From NCBI GenBank assembly GCA_903862645.1, contig CAIOZF010000098.1, positions 56,527-120,526 of the forward strand: DNA of 64,000 nucleotides, read 5' to 3'. A program made the position numbers and the translations under genes. Each line of letters starts with the position of its first letter. The first letter of the stretch is position 1. This stretch comes from an uncultured Gammaproteobacteria bacterium (GTDB taxonomy: Bacteria; Pseudomonadota; Gammaproteobacteria; Pseudomonadales; Pseudohongiellaceae). Shown here in pieces: positions 53,522 to 63,553 of this stretch. Below the pieces are notes generated by a model. It did not search any database. It had not been told where the DNA came from and saw nothing but the letters and a program-made list of their open reading frames with translations.

Positions 53522-55073
53522 GGCCGTCTGGATAGGGTTTGCGTTCAGTGTGGGGCTGCTGGTGAGGTTGCTCGGACTGCCCCCTCTCGTCGGTTATCTG
53601 GCCGCCGGTTTTCTGATCGCCTCACAGGCGTCCGAGCTTGGCTTACCCGCCGAGAGCGGCGAGATTCTCCAGTATGTGTCCCACCTGGGCGTGCTGCTGT
53701 TGCTGTTCACGGTTGGACTGAAACTCAACGTGCGCAATCTGGTTAAGCAGGAGGTAATCGGCGGCGGCATTCTGCACTTCGTGCTGTCCGGCGCCCTGCT
53801 GGCACCCGCGTTTTATCTTTTGCTGGACTTGAGCCCCGTGGATGCGCTGATGCTGGCGCTGGCCCTGTCGTTCTCCAGTACGGTGCTGGTGGCCAAGGTG
53901 CTGGAAGGCAAGCGCGAGCTGCGTGCCTTCCATGGACGGGTGGCGATAGGCATTCTGGTGGTTCAGGATCTGTTGGCGCTGCTGGTGATGGGCTTTGCCA
54001 GTGGTTCCACGCCGTCGGCCTGGGCGCTGCTGATCTTTGGCTTGCCCTTGGTGCGCCCTCTGCTGTTTCGTCTGCTGGATGCCAGTGGCAGTGACGACCT
54101 GCAGGTCCTGTTCGGCCTGCTGCTGGCGCTGGTCATAGGCGGTTATGGTTTTGAGCTGGTGGGCGTGAGCTCGGAGCTCGGAGCCCTGATTTTCGGGGCG
54201 CTGCTAGCCTCGCATAAACGCGCCGGGGAGTTATCCAAGGCGCTGTGGGGCATCAAGGAGTTCTTTTTGGTCGGCTTCTTCCTGCAGATTGGCGTAGGCG
54301 GCCTGCCGGATGCCAATGCCTGGATCTTCGCGTTGATCATGACGGCGCTCTTGCCACTCAAAGCCCTGCTGTTCTTCGTCCTGCTGGTGGCCTTCAAACT
54401 GCGGGCGCGCAGTGCCTTCCTGTCGGGCCTGAGCCTGACCAACTACAGCGAGTTCGGTCTGATCGTCGCCAGCGTGGCGTTGCCGGAATGGATTGTGCCG
54501 CTGGCACTCACGGTGGCGCTCTCCTTCGTGGTATCTGCACCCCTGAATCGTTTTGCCCATCCCTTGTATGAGCGTCTGGCCCGTCAACTGCTGCCGCTGG
54601 AGCGCGATATCCGTCACCCGGACGAACAACCTCTGACGCTCGGTAACGTCGACGTACTCATCATGGGCATGGGCCGCACTGGCACTGCCGCTTACGGATA
54701 TTTGTGCGACAAGTGCAAGGTGGTGGCGCTGGATTCGGACCCGGCGCGCGTCCAGCATCACCAAAACCTTGGTCACAAGATCTTCTTCGCCGATGCTGAG
54801 GACCCAATGTTCTGGAGCCGTCTGGATTACGGCTGTGTGCGCGCCGTCATTCTCAGCCTCAACGAGGCAGAGGCCAAGCAGATCGCCACGCGCAAGCTGC
54901 GCAAGAGCGGTTTCAAGGGCCTGATCGTGTCCCACAGCATGCACGAGGATGAGGCGCGTCAGATCATGGAAGCTGGTGCCGATCAGACCTACCTGACGAT
55001 GTCGGAAGCGGGCTTCGGACTTGCCGAACACGTGCGTCAGAACATCATGCCTAACTCTTCGGTGGCACCATGA
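53514..55073 (+). CDS. CPA2-family cation:proton antiporter (KefB-like) with TrkA-N domain
   Basis: 519-aa inner-membrane transporter. About 11-12 hydrophobic segments make the CPA2 transport domain ([53 protein letters not shown]). A cytoplasmic Rossmann RCK/TrkA-N domain follows ([39 protein letters not shown]). It resembles KefB/KefC-type or YbaL-type K+/H+ antiporters; the ion and the regulating ligand are not certain. The start lies inside the end of cca (8-nt overlap), so the two genes are translationally coupled, an unusual pairing. Confidence 0.9.
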   Translation: MLEAVWIGFAFSVGLLVRLLGLPPLVGYLAAGFLIASQASELGLPAESGEILQYVSHLGVLLLLFTVGLKLNVRNLVKQEVIGGGILHFVLSGALLAPAFYLLLDLSPVDALMLALALSFSSTVLVAKVLEGKRELRAFHGRVAIGILVVQDLLALLVMGFASGSTPSAWALLIFGLPLVRPLLFRLLDASGSDDLQVLFGLLLALVIGGYGFELVGVSSELGALIFGALLASHKRAGELSKALWGIKEFFLVGFFLQIGVGGLPDANAWIFALIMTALLPLKALLFFVLLVAFKLRARSAFLSGLSLTNYSEFGLIVASVALPEWIVPLALTVALSFVVSAPLNRFAHPLYERLARQLLPLERDIRHPDEQPLTLGNVDVLIMGMGRTGTAAYGYLCDKCKVVALDSDPARVQHHQNLGHKIFFADAEDPMFWSRLDYGCVRAVILSLNEAEAKQIATRKLRKSGFKGLIVSHSMHEDEARQIMEAGADQTYLTMSEAGFGLAEHVRQNIMPNSSVAP

Positions 55074-55154
55074 TTGAAGCCGTCGGGGTGCCGCCACTCG
55101 CGGGCTGATGTAGCTGCACAGATTGTTGATGTCAGCGCTGCCCGGCTGACAGTT

Positions 55155-55670
55155 TCAGAAGTGTGCGGAAACCTGTCGTCCCTGCCATATGAACTCCACG
55201 GGTTGCAGGCGCTGGCGGGACTTGTCATAGGCGTTCCACAGTTGGGCATACGTCCTTCCGCTGGGCTGATGCACTTGCTCTCCCAGCACCTGCGCGAGCG
55301 GCCAAAGCACATAGGCATTCTCTGCTACCTCTTCCCTCGGCAACACGATGTCTGCATGCACACCGCTGAGATATCCGTAGGTCAGGATGTCGATGTCGAG
55401 AGTGCGACCACTGAACCTCTGCCCCTGGCGGATGCGGCCGTGCAGATCTTCCAGCCTCTTCAGGTAACGCGCCAGATCTTCCAGGGTCTCACTGGTGTCG
55501 ATGACCACCACCATGTTAAGAAAGTTGTCGCCGGCAAATCCCACCGGTTCACTCTCGAATACCGAGGACATACGCAGGTCAACAAACTGCGTCTGCAGCG
55601 CATTCAGTCCCATGGTGAGATAGTGTTCAGCATTGCTGTTGCTGCCAAGACTGAGGGCGACGATGGTCAC
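55155..55670 (-). CDS. folK: Hydroxymethyldihydropterin pyrophosphokinase
   Basis: Transfers pyrophosphate from ATP to 6-hydroxymethyl-dihydropterin in folate synthesis. 171 aa from GTG at 55670 (VTIVALSLGSNSNAEHYLTM). HPPK motifs: SLGSN, FLNMVVVIDTSETLEDLARY, RFSGRTLDIDILTYG and LPREEVAENAYVLWPLAQV. The protein is shorter by a few residues in the central loop than E. coli HPPK. It starts 7 nt after folB, giving a folB-folK pair. Confidence 0.93.
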   Translation of the reverse strand: MTIVALSLGSNSNAEHYLTMGLNALQTQFVDLRMSSVFESEPVGFAGDNFLNMVVVIDTSETLEDLARYLKRLEDLHGRIRQGQRFSGRTLDIDILTYGYLSGVHADIVLPREEVAENAYVLWPLAQVLGEQVHQPSGRTYAQLWNAYDKSRQRLQPVEFIWQGRQVSAHF

Positions 55671-55677
55671 GGTGCCG

Positions 55678-56067
55678 CTACTCCGCAGTGCCGGTGGAGG
55701 CACGCTGCTCTGGCTGGCGAACCCCTCTTTCGATGATGACACCAACATCTCGGGCACAGGCGACAGCACCTGGTTTGCTGACGCGCAGGCGCAGCCAGGG
55801 CACCGAAAACTCGCGCATGACCAATGCAGCCACGTTTTCAGCCATGGTTTCCAGCAGCAGGAATTCACTGCCTTCGATGAATCTGATCAGGCGCATGGCG
55901 ACGGCGTGGTAGTCCAGCGCAAGGGAGATGTCTTCGGACGCTGCAGCGGGACGGATATCCGTGCCCATATCCAGATCCAGACTGACGGTCTGGCGGCGTT
56001 CGCGCTCCCAGTCGTAGATGCCGATGATGGTCTCGATCCGCAACTCATGAATGTAGACTGTGTCCAT
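55678..56067 (-). CDS. folB: Dihydroneopterin aldolase
   Basis: Cleaves dihydroneopterin to hydroxymethyl-dihydropterin, the step before FolK. 129 aa. The family start MDTVYIHELRIETIIGIYDW, DYHAVAMRLIRFIEGSEFLL with the LLET turn, and the catalytic Lys in RLRVSKPGAVACARDVGV are present. It lies 68 nt from the end of tsaD on the same strand, the gcp-folB-folK neighbourhood seen in Pseudomonas. Confidence 0.94.
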   Translation of the reverse strand: MDTVYIHELRIETIIGIYDWERERRQTVSLDLDMGTDIRPAAASEDISLALDYHAVAMRLIRFIEGSEFLLLETMAENVAALVMREFSVPWLRLRVSKPGAVACARDVGVIIERGVRQPEQRASTGTAE

Positions 56068-56135
56068 GCCGGAAGCTCTTGAAAGTGCCCTTGAAGGTGG
56101 TGCTGCTGATTGACTCGAATACGATAAAAACGGGC

Positions 56136-57200
56136 TCAGCTGCTGCTCGAGCCGCCAAGCGGCGGCAAGCTGGCCAGCGGCCAGCGCGGCCTGACGTTCA
56201 GCTCCAAGCCATCGCTTTCACCGGCCAGCAGACGCTGACAACCGGCATAGGCAATCATCGCACCGTTGTCGGTACAGAAGCGCGGCTTGGCGTAGAACAA
56301 TTGGCTCTGCTCTTTCTCGACCATGCTCTGCAGGCCGGCGCGCAGTCGCAGGTTGGCGCTCACACCACCGGCAATGATCAGTGTCCTCATTCCCGTCTGC
56401 TGGAGTGCGCGACGACACTTGATCACAAAGGTCTGGACGACGGCGTCCTCGAAGGCGAAAGCGATATCGGCCTTGGTTTGCTGATCCACTGCTGGCTCGG
56501 CTCCATTGCCAGCACTTTTGGCAAGCTCTTCGGCGAGCGTGTTGCGCACGAAAGTCTTCAAACCACTGAAACTGAATTCGAGCCCGGGACGATTGGTCAT
56601 CGGCCTTGGGAAGGTGAAGCGCCCCGGAGTGCCGGACTCCGCCAGTGCCGCCACGCGCGGCCCCCCCGGATAGGCCAGGCCGAGCATCTTGCCAACCTTG
56701 TCGAAGGCCTCACCGGCGGCATCATCCAAAGACTCACCCAGTAGCGTGTAGCGACCGATACCCTCGACCTGCACCAATTGTGTGTGACCGCCAGAGACCA
56801 GCAGAGCGACGAATGGGAAGGAGGGAGGCGAATCTTCCAACATCGGGGCCAGCAGATGCCCCTCCATGTGGTGCACTCCGATAGTCGGGACATCCAGCGC
56901 CATGCCCAGCGAGCGTCCGACGCTCGCTCCTACCAGCAAGGCGCCGATGAGTCCCGGGCCAGAGGTATAGGCGATGCCATCGAGTTCGGACAAGGCTGTC
57001 CCGGAGCGTTCCAACACCTCCTTGATCAGCGGAAGAGTCTTGCGGATATGGTCGCGAGAGGCCAACTCCGGCACCACACCGCCGTAGCGCGCATGAATCT
57101 CGACTTGGCTGTAAAGGCTGTCGGCCAGTAGCCCTCGCTCACTGTCGTAAACAGCCACGCCGGTCTCGTCACAGGACGTTTCTATACCCAGTACCCGCAT
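56136..57200 (-). CDS. tsaD: tRNA N6-threonylcarbamoyladenosine transferase subunit
   Basis: Catalytic subunit of the TsaBDE complex, making t6A37 in ANN-decoding tRNAs. 354 aa from [25 protein letters not shown]-fold landmarks: [20 protein letters not shown], the metal-binding [31 protein letters not shown] and [14 protein letters not shown]. The 252 bp between it and rpsU (57201-57452) is a divergent promoter region; no gene was seen in it. Confidence 0.96.
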   Translation of the reverse strand: MRVLGIETSCDETGVAVYDSERGLLADSLYSQVEIHARYGGVVPELASRDHIRKTLPLIKEVLERSGTALSELDGIAYTSGPGLIGALLVGASVGRSLGMALDVPTIGVHHMEGHLLAPMLEDSPPSFPFVALLVSGGHTQLVQVEGIGRYTLLGESLDDAAGEAFDKVGKMLGLAYPGGPRVAALAESGTPGRFTFPRPMTNRPGLEFSFSGLKTFVRNTLAEELAKSAGNGAEPAVDQQTKADIAFAFEDAVVQTFVIKCRRALQQTGMRTLIIAGGVSANLRLRAGLQSMVEKEQSQLFYAKPRFCTDNGAMIAYAGCQRLLAGESDGLELNVRPRWPLASLPPLGGSSSS

Positions 57201-57452
57201 CAGCTTGCCAACCCATTCCCTAAAATGGTCGCTATCATATGTCAGCAGAGACGGAAATAACCAGCCAAAAGCCCCAAAGACCGCGTCTCTAAAGGGCTTG
57301 CGGGCATTGTTGATTTCTGTCGTATGATTTCTTTGCATTTGCCCGGTTGCCGCATTAACATATCCCCCCTTTGAATTTAATGGGCAAGCCTCGTTGTGGG
57401 GTGCGCCGAAAACAGTTATTAGCGCAACAACTTTGGAAGGTATCCAGTCATT

Positions 57453-57668
57453 ATGCCGATGGTAAAACTGAAAGAAAATGAACCGTTTGACGTAGCCCTG
57501 CGCAGATTCAAGCGTTCATGCGAGAAGGCCGGAGTTCTGGCAGAAGTACGTCGCAAAGAGTTCTACGAGAAGCCCACTGCAGCACGCAAGCGCAAAGCAG
57601 CGGCGGCGGTAAAGCGTCACCTGAAGAAATTACAACGCGAAAACAAGAAGACCAAGCGCTTCTATTAA
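57453..57668 (+). CDS. rpsU: 30S ribosomal protein bS21
   Basis: Small basic ribosomal protein, 71 aa: [40 protein letters not shown], then the Ala/Lys/Arg-rich [26 protein letters not shown] precedes the start. First gene of the macromolecular synthesis operon (rpsU-yqeY-dnaG-rpoD), linking ribosome, primase and sigma factor. A hairpin 4 nt after its stop codon may set the ratio to the downstream genes. Confidence 0.97.
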   Translation: MPMVKLKENEPFDVALRRFKRSCEKAGVLAEVRRKEFYEKPTAARKRKAAAAVKRHLKKLQRENKKTKRFY

Positions 57669-57671
57669 TCG

Positions 57672-57695
57672 CAGTCTGTTGGTTGCAACAGACTG
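57672..57695 (+). terminator. Hairpin between rpsU and yqeY
   Basis: CAGTCTGTTG, loop GTTG, CAACAGACTG: perfect 10-bp stem just after the rpsU stop. No T tract follows, so it may be an attenuator or an mRNA-processing/stability element rather than a full terminator. A TTGACA follows at 57696-57701, but no good -10 was found with it. Confidence 0.6.
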
Positions 57696-57815
57696 TTGAC
57701 AGCTAAAACGCTGCGGTCCGTACCTGTAGTCAATTCCCATATCATTACAAGTACCTGATGAAACCAGAGCAGCCCGACCTTCGGGCCCCGGCTAATCAAG
57801 TTCAGTGGACAGCAA

Positions 57816-58274
57816 ATGGCAGAAAGCGCGCTTAAACAGCAGATTACAGAAGCAATGAAAGACGCCATGCGGGCCAGAGACAAGGTTCGCTTGGGGACTA
57901 TTCGTTTGGCCCTGGCCGAGATCAAGAAGATCGAAGTTGATGAGCGCATTGATCCAGACGACACCCGCGTCACTGGCATTCTGGACAAGATGATCAAACA
58001 GCGCCGCGAATCGGTAAAGCAGTACGAAGCCGGCAATCGCCAGGATCTGGCTGACATCGAAACCGCCGAAATTGTTGTTCTACAGGAATTCATGCCCCAG
58101 GCACTGTCTGCCGATGACCTGAAAGCGATCATCAGCAAGGCGCTGGCAGAATCCGGTGCCACCAGCATTCAAGACATGAGCAAGGTTATGGCCGCCGTAC
58201 GCCCTGCGGTGATCGGCCGTGCCGACATGGCAGCCGTGAGCCAGATTATCAAACAGCAACTGTCCGGCAACTGA
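57816..58274 (+). CDS. yqeY: GatB/YqeY-domain protein
   Basis: 152-aa helical protein with the YqeY domain found at the C-terminus of the GatB amidotransferase subunit: LKQQITEAMKDAMRARDKVR, LGTIRLALAEIKKIEVDERI, ILDKMIKQRRESVKQYEAGN, LQEFMPQALSADDL and SKVMAAVRPAVIGRADMAAV. Stand-alone members probably bind tRNA; function not settled. It is inserted between rpsU and dnaG as in Pseudomonas. ATG at 57816 preceded by GTGGACAGCAA. Confidence 0.93.
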   Translation: MAESALKQQITEAMKDAMRARDKVRLGTIRLALAEIKKIEVDERIDPDDTRVTGILDKMIKQRRESVKQYEAGNRQDLADIETAEIVVLQEFMPQALSADDLKAIISKALAESGATSIQDMSKVMAAVRPAVIGRADMAAVSQIIKQQLSGN

Positions 58275-58346
58275 CCGCGCGAACTCGATCGGCAAACGCT
58301 TCACTCCGCAAGTCCCCCGATTCATCACCATCAGGTATCGTGACGC

Positions 58347-60218
58347 ATGGCCGGTCTGATTCCGCAAGCATTCATTGATGATCTGCTCAGCCGCATCGAT
58401 ATTGTTGATGTGATCGACAAGCGCATCAAGCTGCGCAAGACCGGCAAGAATTATTCCGCGCTCTGCCCTTTCCACACCGAAAAATCTCCCTCTTTCAGCG
58501 TCGAGCCCGACAAGCAGTTCTATTACTGCTTCGGATGCGGGGCAGGCGGCAACGCACTTGGCTTTGTCATGGACTATGAGCGGATGGATTTTCCGCAGGC
58601 AGTCGAGACACTGGCCAGCGACTACGGCATGGAGGTGCCGCGCGAGGAAGGCAAGGCCGAAGACAAACGCCAGAGCGAAAACAAACAGCTGTTGGCGATG
58701 CTGCACGACGCCAATCAGTTCTATCAGAAACAACTGCGCACACATCAGTTCAAGACGCGCGCCGTTGATTATCTGAAGAAGCGCGGGCTGACTGGTGAAA
58801 TCGCCAAGCGCTTCGACATTGGTTTTGCCCCGCCGGGTTGGGACAATCTGCTCAAGGCACTGGGGAAAGATGCCGCCAGCATCGACTCCATGATCAAGTC
58901 GGGCCTGCTGATCAAGCGCGATCAGGATAACTCCGAAGAGGCTTCGTCACAGCAAGCCAACACTCGCAAGGAGGGCCAATACGACCGCTTCCGTGACCGC
59001 ATCATGTTCCCGATCCGCGATACCCGTGGTCGGGTAATCGGCTTCGGTGGCAGAGTCCTCAACGACGACAAGCCCAAGTACCTGAACTCACCAGAAACAC
59101 CGGTTTATCATAAAGGCAACGAACTATACGGCCTCTATGAAGCCAAACGCGCCAACCCCAAACTCACGCGCTTTGTGATCGTCGAGGGGTATATGGACAT
59201 AGTGGCGTTGGCGCAGAGCGGTATCGACTATGCCGTAGCCACGCTGGGGACTGCCACCAACTCCACGCACCTGACTCGACTTTTCCGCATGGTGTCGGAG
59301 GTGATTTATTGCTTCGACGGTGACAATGCCGGCCGGACGGCAGCGTGGCGAGGCCTGCAGACCGCACTGCCGGTGCTGGAGGACGGCAGACAGGTCCGCT
59401 TCCTGTTTCTGCCCGATGGCGAAGACCCGGACACGCTGGTGCGCAAGATTGGCAAAGACAGATTCAATGATCTGATCGACCACGCGACACCGTTGGCGGA
59501 TTTCTTCTTCGACCATCTGCGCGAGGGGCTCGACGCAGACAGCATCGAGGGTAAGGCGAAGTTGAGCAGCCTGGCCATTCCTCTGCTGCGCCAGCTGCCC
59601 AACGGTATCTATCGCCAGCTGATGCTCGACCGCCTGGCAGGGCTTGCCGGGGTGGAAAGTCGCTCCATTGAAGCCTTGGTCAACAAAAGTCAGCCAGCCC
59701 CCCAGCCCGCTGTCGATTCCACCCCCCCTGGGTACGACTATCCAGTGCCACCGGATGGGGAATTCGAACAGCCTAGCGCTCCAACAGGAAGACCCTCCGG
59801 TGCCCAGGCCCGCGGGCGACCGTCCCGTCAGAAGCAGGAAGCACGCAGCCCGGGGCTGAAGGCAATCGAATTACTGCTCTACAAACCGGAAGTGGCTGGC
59901 AGCCTGGGCAAGGATCTGGAACCATTGCGCGAAAACGGCGACCAGTACACAGAATTATTGCTGGAGCTCATTGAATTAGTAACTCTCAACCCCACTATTA
60001 ACACCTACACTATGCTCGGCCACTGCTATGGCACGCCACTGGGGAACCAGCTCACTCAGCTGATGAAAAACGAGAAAATCACTCCCTTCGAAGGGGTAGC
60101 AAGCGAGTTCCACTATTTGATGGAAGCACTGCTCGCAGATGCCAGGAAAAAGCAATTCAAGAAGCAATTGATTGAACAACTGAAACCGCGTCTGCGGTCA
60201 GGTAACACGGACGGTTGA
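58347..60218 (+). CDS. dnaG: DNA primase
   Basis: Synthesises RNA primers at the replication fork. 623 aa. CHC2 zinc site YSALCPFHTEKSPSFSVEPD with FYYCFGCGAGGNAL; RNA-polymerase domain with YLKKRGLTGEIAKRFDIGFA, RIMFPIRDTRGRVIGFGGRV, YLNSPETPVYHKGNELYGLY, and the TOPRIM acids in VIVEGYMDIVALAQSGIDYA and CFDGDNAGRTAAWRGL. A Pro/Gln-rich linker (about residues 448-505, from SQPAPQPAVDSTPP) is longer than in E. coli and leads to the helicase-binding C-terminal domain. Confidence 0.96.
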   Translation: MAGLIPQAFIDDLLSRIDIVDVIDKRIKLRKTGKNYSALCPFHTEKSPSFSVEPDKQFYYCFGCGAGGNALGFVMDYERMDFPQAVETLASDYGMEVPREEGKAEDKRQSENKQLLAMLHDANQFYQKQLRTHQFKTRAVDYLKKRGLTGEIAKRFDIGFAPPGWDNLLKALGKDAASIDSMIKSGLLIKRDQDNSEEASSQQANTRKEGQYDRFRDRIMFPIRDTRGRVIGFGGRVLNDDKPKYLNSPETPVYHKGNELYGLYEAKRANPKLTRFVIVEGYMDIVALAQSGIDYAVATLGTATNSTHLTRLFRMVSEVIYCFDGDNAGRTAAWRGLQTALPVLEDGRQVRFLFLPDGEDPDTLVRKIGKDRFNDLIDHATPLADFFFDHLREGLDADSIEGKAKLSSLAIPLLRQLPNGIYRQLMLDRLAGLAGVESRSIEALVNKSQPAPQPAVDSTPPGYDYPVPPDGEFEQPSAPTGRPSGAQARGRPSRQKQEARSPGLKAIELLLYKPEVAGSLGKDLEPLRENGDQYTELLLELIELVTLNPTINTYTMLGHCYGTPLGNQLTQLMKNEKITPFEGVASEFHYLMEALLADARKKQFKKQLIEQLKPRLRSGNTDG

Positions 60219-60232
60219 TATTGAACCGGCTG

Positions 60233-60262
60233 CTGGCATGGTCGCCACTATGTGGCTATAAT
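60233..60262 (+). promoter_or_regulatory. Candidate promoter in front of rpoD
   Basis: A consensus TATAAT lies at 60257-60262 in the 106-bp dnaG-rpoD gap, with CTGGCA (4 of 6 against TTGACA) at 60233-60238, spacing 18. It would give rpoD a promoter of its own besides read-through from rpsU. Confidence 0.55.
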
Positions 60263-60324
60263 GCCCGGCTGTTTTAAACTACCACGCTCAACATTCGGTC
60301 ACCCTCGGCCGACAACGGGAACCC

Positions 60325-62187
60325 ATGTCTGACACTCGATTAGCCCTTACGCCACAATCAGGTCTCAAGGCCCTTATCGCCAAAGGTAAAGAGCAAGGCT
60401 ACCTTACCTATACAGAGGTCAACGACCATCTGCCGGAGTCGATTTCCGATCCCGATCAGGTCGAAGACATCATTCAGATGATTAACGACATGGGTATGAA
60501 GGTCTATGAGACCGCGCCCGATGCCGACACCCTGCTGATGAACGAAGGCGAAGGCAACACCGATGAGGTGGCCGCCGCCGAAGCCGCTGCCGCACTGGCC
60601 GCCGTAGAGAGCGAAGCCGGTCGTACCACCGACCCGGTGCGCATGTACATGCGCGAGATGGGGACCGTAGAACTGCTGACCCGTGAAGGCGAGATCGTGA
60701 TCGCCAAGCGCATTGAGGCAGGCCTGCGTGAACTGATGAAGGCAATGGCCTGCTTCCCTGGCACCGTGGCGCACATTCTCAAGGAATACGACGGTGTCGA
60801 CACAGAACAACGTCGTCTGAGCGACATCATCAGTGGTTATCTGTCTGCCGATGACGCTACAGAAGTGATTGCCGCCGTCCTGATCGAACCGGAAGTGGAA
60901 GAGGCTCCCGTCGTCGAAGACGTGAAAGAGGATGACGACGAAGTTCTCGGCGCCGACGAGGAAGAGGGCACCACTGGCCCTGACCCCGAAGAAGCGCGTC
61001 TGCGTTTTGGAGATCTGCGCGAACAGTTCGTGATCACCGAAGCAGTCATCAAGAAGCATGGCCGCACACACAAGAAGACCCTGGTCGAGCTGGACAAACT
61101 GGGCGACGCCTTCAAGGCCTTCAAGCTGACACCAAAGCAGTTCGAACCCTTGCTGAGCCAGATCCGCGCCGTACTGCAGAAAGTCCGCCGCAACGAGCGC
61201 GCTGTGATGACTCTGTGCTGCCGCAATGCAGGCATGCCGCGCAAGTTGTTCATCCAAAGCTTCCCCGGCAATGAAATCAACGAGAAATGGATTGAGCAGC
61301 ACATCGGCTCCGGTGAACTCTGGTCCGCAGCCCTTGGCACTATCAAGACGGAGATTCTGCGCGCTCAGAAGAAACTGATCGCCCTTGAGAAAGACCACAG
61401 CGTCAGCGTTGCCGAAGTCAAAGAGATCAATCGCAATATGTCCATTGGTGAGGCGAAATCACGCCGCGCCAAGAAAGAGATGGTCGAGGCCAACCTGCGT
61501 CTCGTGATCTCTATCGCCAAGAAATACACCAACCGTGGCCTTCAATTCCTCGACCTTATTCAGGAAGGCAACATCGGCCTGATGAAAGCGGTGGACAAGT
61601 TTGAATACCGTCGCGGTTACAAGTTCTCGACCTACGCCACCTGGTGGATCCGTCAGGCCATCACCCGCTCCATCGCGGACCAGGCCCGCACCATCCGTAT
61701 CCCGGTGCATATGATCGAGACGATCAACAAACTCAACCGCATCTCTCGCCAGATGGTGCATGAGAAAGGCCGCGAGCCCACGCCGGAAGAACTGGGCGAG
61801 CGCATGGACATGACCGAGGACAAGGTGCGCCGCGTCCTGAAGATAGCCAAAGAGCCAATCTACATGGAGACGCCGATCGGCGACGATGAAGACTCGCATC
61901 TCGGGGATTTCATCGAGGACTCCACGGTGGATTCCCCAGTGGATTCGTCTATCGACGAAGGCCTGCGCGAAGCCACCAAGGAAGTGCTCGCCAGCCTGAC
62001 CGCCCGCGAAGCGAAAGTACTGAGAATGCGTTTCGGCATCGACATGAATACGGACCACACACTGGAAGAAGTCGGCAAGCAGTTTGACGTGACCCGTGAG
62101 CGTATTCGTCAGATCGAAGCCAAGGCGCTGCGCAAGTTGCGCCACCCTACTCGCTCCGACCACCTGCGCAGCTTCCTCGACGATTGA
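60325..62187 (+). CDS. rpoD: RNA polymerase sigma factor RpoD (sigma-70)
   Basis: Primary sigma factor, 620 aa. Region 1.1 ([20 protein letters not shown]), region 1.2 ([20 protein letters not shown]), the non-conserved acidic region (about residues 190-235), region 2 with [40 protein letters not shown] and [20 protein letters not shown], region 3 ([20 protein letters not shown]) and region 4 with the -35-reading helix [20 protein letters not shown] are all present. Last gene of the operon, closed by a Rho-independent terminator at 62219-62248. Confidence 0.98.
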   Translation: MSDTRLALTPQSGLKALIAKGKEQGYLTYTEVNDHLPESISDPDQVEDIIQMINDMGMKVYETAPDADTLLMNEGEGNTDEVAAAEAAAALAAVESEAGRTTDPVRMYMREMGTVELLTREGEIVIAKRIEAGLRELMKAMACFPGTVAHILKEYDGVDTEQRRLSDIISGYLSADDATEVIAAVLIEPEVEEAPVVEDVKEDDDEVLGADEEEGTTGPDPEEARLRFGDLREQFVITEAVIKKHGRTHKKTLVELDKLGDAFKAFKLTPKQFEPLLSQIRAVLQKVRRNERAVMTLCCRNAGMPRKLFIQSFPGNEINEKWIEQHIGSGELWSAALGTIKTEILRAQKKLIALEKDHSVSVAEVKEINRNMSIGEAKSRRAKKEMVEANLRLVISIAKKYTNRGLQFLDLIQEGNIGLMKAVDKFEYRRGYKFSTYATWWIRQAITRSIADQARTIRIPVHMIETINKLNRISRQMVHEKGREPTPEELGERMDMTEDKVRRVLKIAKEPIYMETPIGDDEDSHLGDFIEDSTVDSPVDSSIDEGLREATKEVLASLTAREAKVLRMRFGIDMNTDHTLEEVGKQFDVTRERIRQIEAKALRKLRHPTRSDHLRSFLDD

Positions 62188-62218
62188 TCCGTCACGATCA
62201 CTGTCCAGCACAGCTCCC

Positions 62219-62248
62219 AAAAAGGCACCATCACCGGCGCCTTTTTTT
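62219..62248 (+). terminator. Rho-independent terminator after rpoD
   Basis: AAAAAGGCACC, loop, GGCGCCTTTTTTT: stem with one mismatch and seven T residues, 31 nt after the rpoD stop. Confidence 0.85.
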
Positions 62249-62252
62249 GCCT

Positions 62253-62289
62253 GCAAAAAGTCGGGTCGCAAAAAGTCGGGTCGGACCCG
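62253..62289. repeat. Perfect 15-bp tandem duplication plus palindrome
   Basis: GCAAAAAGTCGGGTC occurs twice in tandem (62253-62267, 62268-62282). Its last copy joins GGACCCG to form CGGGTC-G-GACCCG (62277-62289). Directly behind the rpoD terminator. The remaining sequence up to 62434 shows no tRNA or gene. Confidence 0.75.
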
Positions 62290-62434
62290 CCGAGAACCGC
62301 GCCAATCCTGGCGCGTACCGTCAGGCCTGTGCTCTGCATGGTTGTAGTTGGCTCCGAATTGCGGGAACATGCCGCCAACTTACATCGGCAACCGCTATTA
62401 CTCATCACTTGTTCGATGGCATTCAGACTTCCCT

Positions 62435-63553
62435 ATGACACGCGAACTGCATACAGGCGGCTTGTTGGGGCTGGCCGTGCTGCTGCTGCTGAGCGGCCTG
62501 CTCGGCAGTTTGCAGGACGCGCGAATGGCCTCACAATGGGGCCTGCAAAGCATTGCTCTGTGGGCACTGGTCTGGCAGCAAACCTGGCAGCGACGGGATC
62601 TGAACCGCGCGACACCCGACTCCACACCCTACCCGACTTTGGGCCTTGCCAACCGCCTCACCCTCTTGCGTGGTGGCCTGATCGCGGCCACTGGCGGCTT
62701 TCTGCTCTTCCCTGCCTTCAGCGGTATCATCGGCTGGCTGCCGGCCGTATTTTACAGCTTGGCCGCCGCGCTCGATCGCATCGACGGTTTCGTAGCCCGA
62801 CGCAGCAAACGCACCAGCGTGCTGGGCAGTGAACTCGATACAGTCTTCGACGCGCTGGGACTGCTGGTGGCTCCGCTGCTGGCGGTGAGTTATGGCAAAG
62901 TGCACTGGAGCTATTTGCTGGTGAGCGTCGCGTATTACTTGTTCCAGTGGGGAATTCACAGCAGACGCAAGAGAGAGCGGCCCGTCTACCCGCTGGCACC
63001 GAGCCAGCTGCGCCGCACCCTCGCCGGATTTCAGATGGGCTACGTCGCCGTGGTGCTGTGGCCGCCGTTCCTGCCGCAGGTCACGGTGCCTGCCGGCTTC
63101 GGATTCATGGCGCCACTTTTGCTCGGCTTCCTGGTGGACTGGCTGGTGGTGAGCGGACGTATCCGTCCCGAGCACCCGGCCACAGCAGTGTTCTTCCACC
63201 GCCTCGCACGGTTCAGCTCCGGCATTTTCCAACCGGCATTGCGCGTAGCTTTGGTGCTCGCACTCGCTGCCTTTCTGACCACTAACAATCAAGAGACAAC
63301 CACCACCGCCATACAGTCAATCTTCAACGCATTGTCTTGCGGCGCCGCTGTACTGGTCTTGCTGGGAGTCGCAGGCCGGGCAGGCGCGCTCATGATGGTG
63401 ACGCTGATAGCCTGGCAGCCCGCAGCGGACTCACTCAATTTCGTTAGTGCCATTCTGATCTTCAGCGCCATCGGTATTCTGCTGCTGGGATGTGGCCGCT
63501 ACAGCCTGTGGCAGGGCGATGACCACTGGGTCAACCGTCAGGATGGTGCCTGA
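62435..63553 (+). CDS. CDP-alcohol phosphatidyltransferase family membrane protein
   Basis: Integral membrane enzyme, 372 aa from MTRELHTGGLLGL. The catalytic signature D-x2-D-G-x2-A-R-x8-G-x3-D-x3-D is complete: ALDRIDGFVARRSKRTSVLG followed by SELDTVFDAL. It is preceded by LGLANRLTLLRGGLIA, also typical. At least eight membrane helices are predicted, more than in PgsA or PssA, with a long C-terminal membrane part, so the product lipid is uncertain. No strong Shine-Dalgarno marks the start; ATG at 62369 would add 22 residues. Its stop shares one base with the start of the next gene, indicating an operon with the flippase-like protein. Confidence 0.88.
   Translation: MTRELHTGGLLGLAVLLLLSGLLGSLQDARMASQWGLQSIALWALVWQQTWQRRDLNRATPDSTPYPTLGLANRLTLLRGGLIAATGGFLLFPAFSGIIGWLPAVFYSLAAALDRIDGFVARRSKRTSVLGSELDTVFDALGLLVAPLLAVSYGKVHWSYLLVSVAYYLFQWGIHSRRKRERPVYPLAPSQLRRTLAGFQMGYVAVVLWPPFLPQVTVPAGFGFMAPLLLGFLVDWLVVSGRIRPEHPATAVFFHRLARFSSGIFQPALRVALVLALAAFLTTNNQETTTTAIQSIFNALSCGAAVLVLLGVAGRAGALMMVTLIAWQPAADSLNFVSAILIFSAIGILLLGCGRYSLWQGDDHWVNRQDGA

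Noticed and set aside
57696..57730. Promoter TTGACA after the rpsU hairpin
   Set aside because: The -35 match is perfect but no acceptable -10 element lies 16-18 nt downstream.
60358..61398. 346-codon minus-strand frame opposite rpoD
   Set aside because: Antisense to the acidic and helical parts of sigma-70; rich in Phe/Val/Gln from codon bias, no family match.
62283..62434. Possible tRNA after rpoD, as found in some bacteria
   Set aside because: No sequence folds into a cloverleaf with a GTTCRANNC T-arm and matching acceptor; the GTTCGATGG near 62411 lacks partners.
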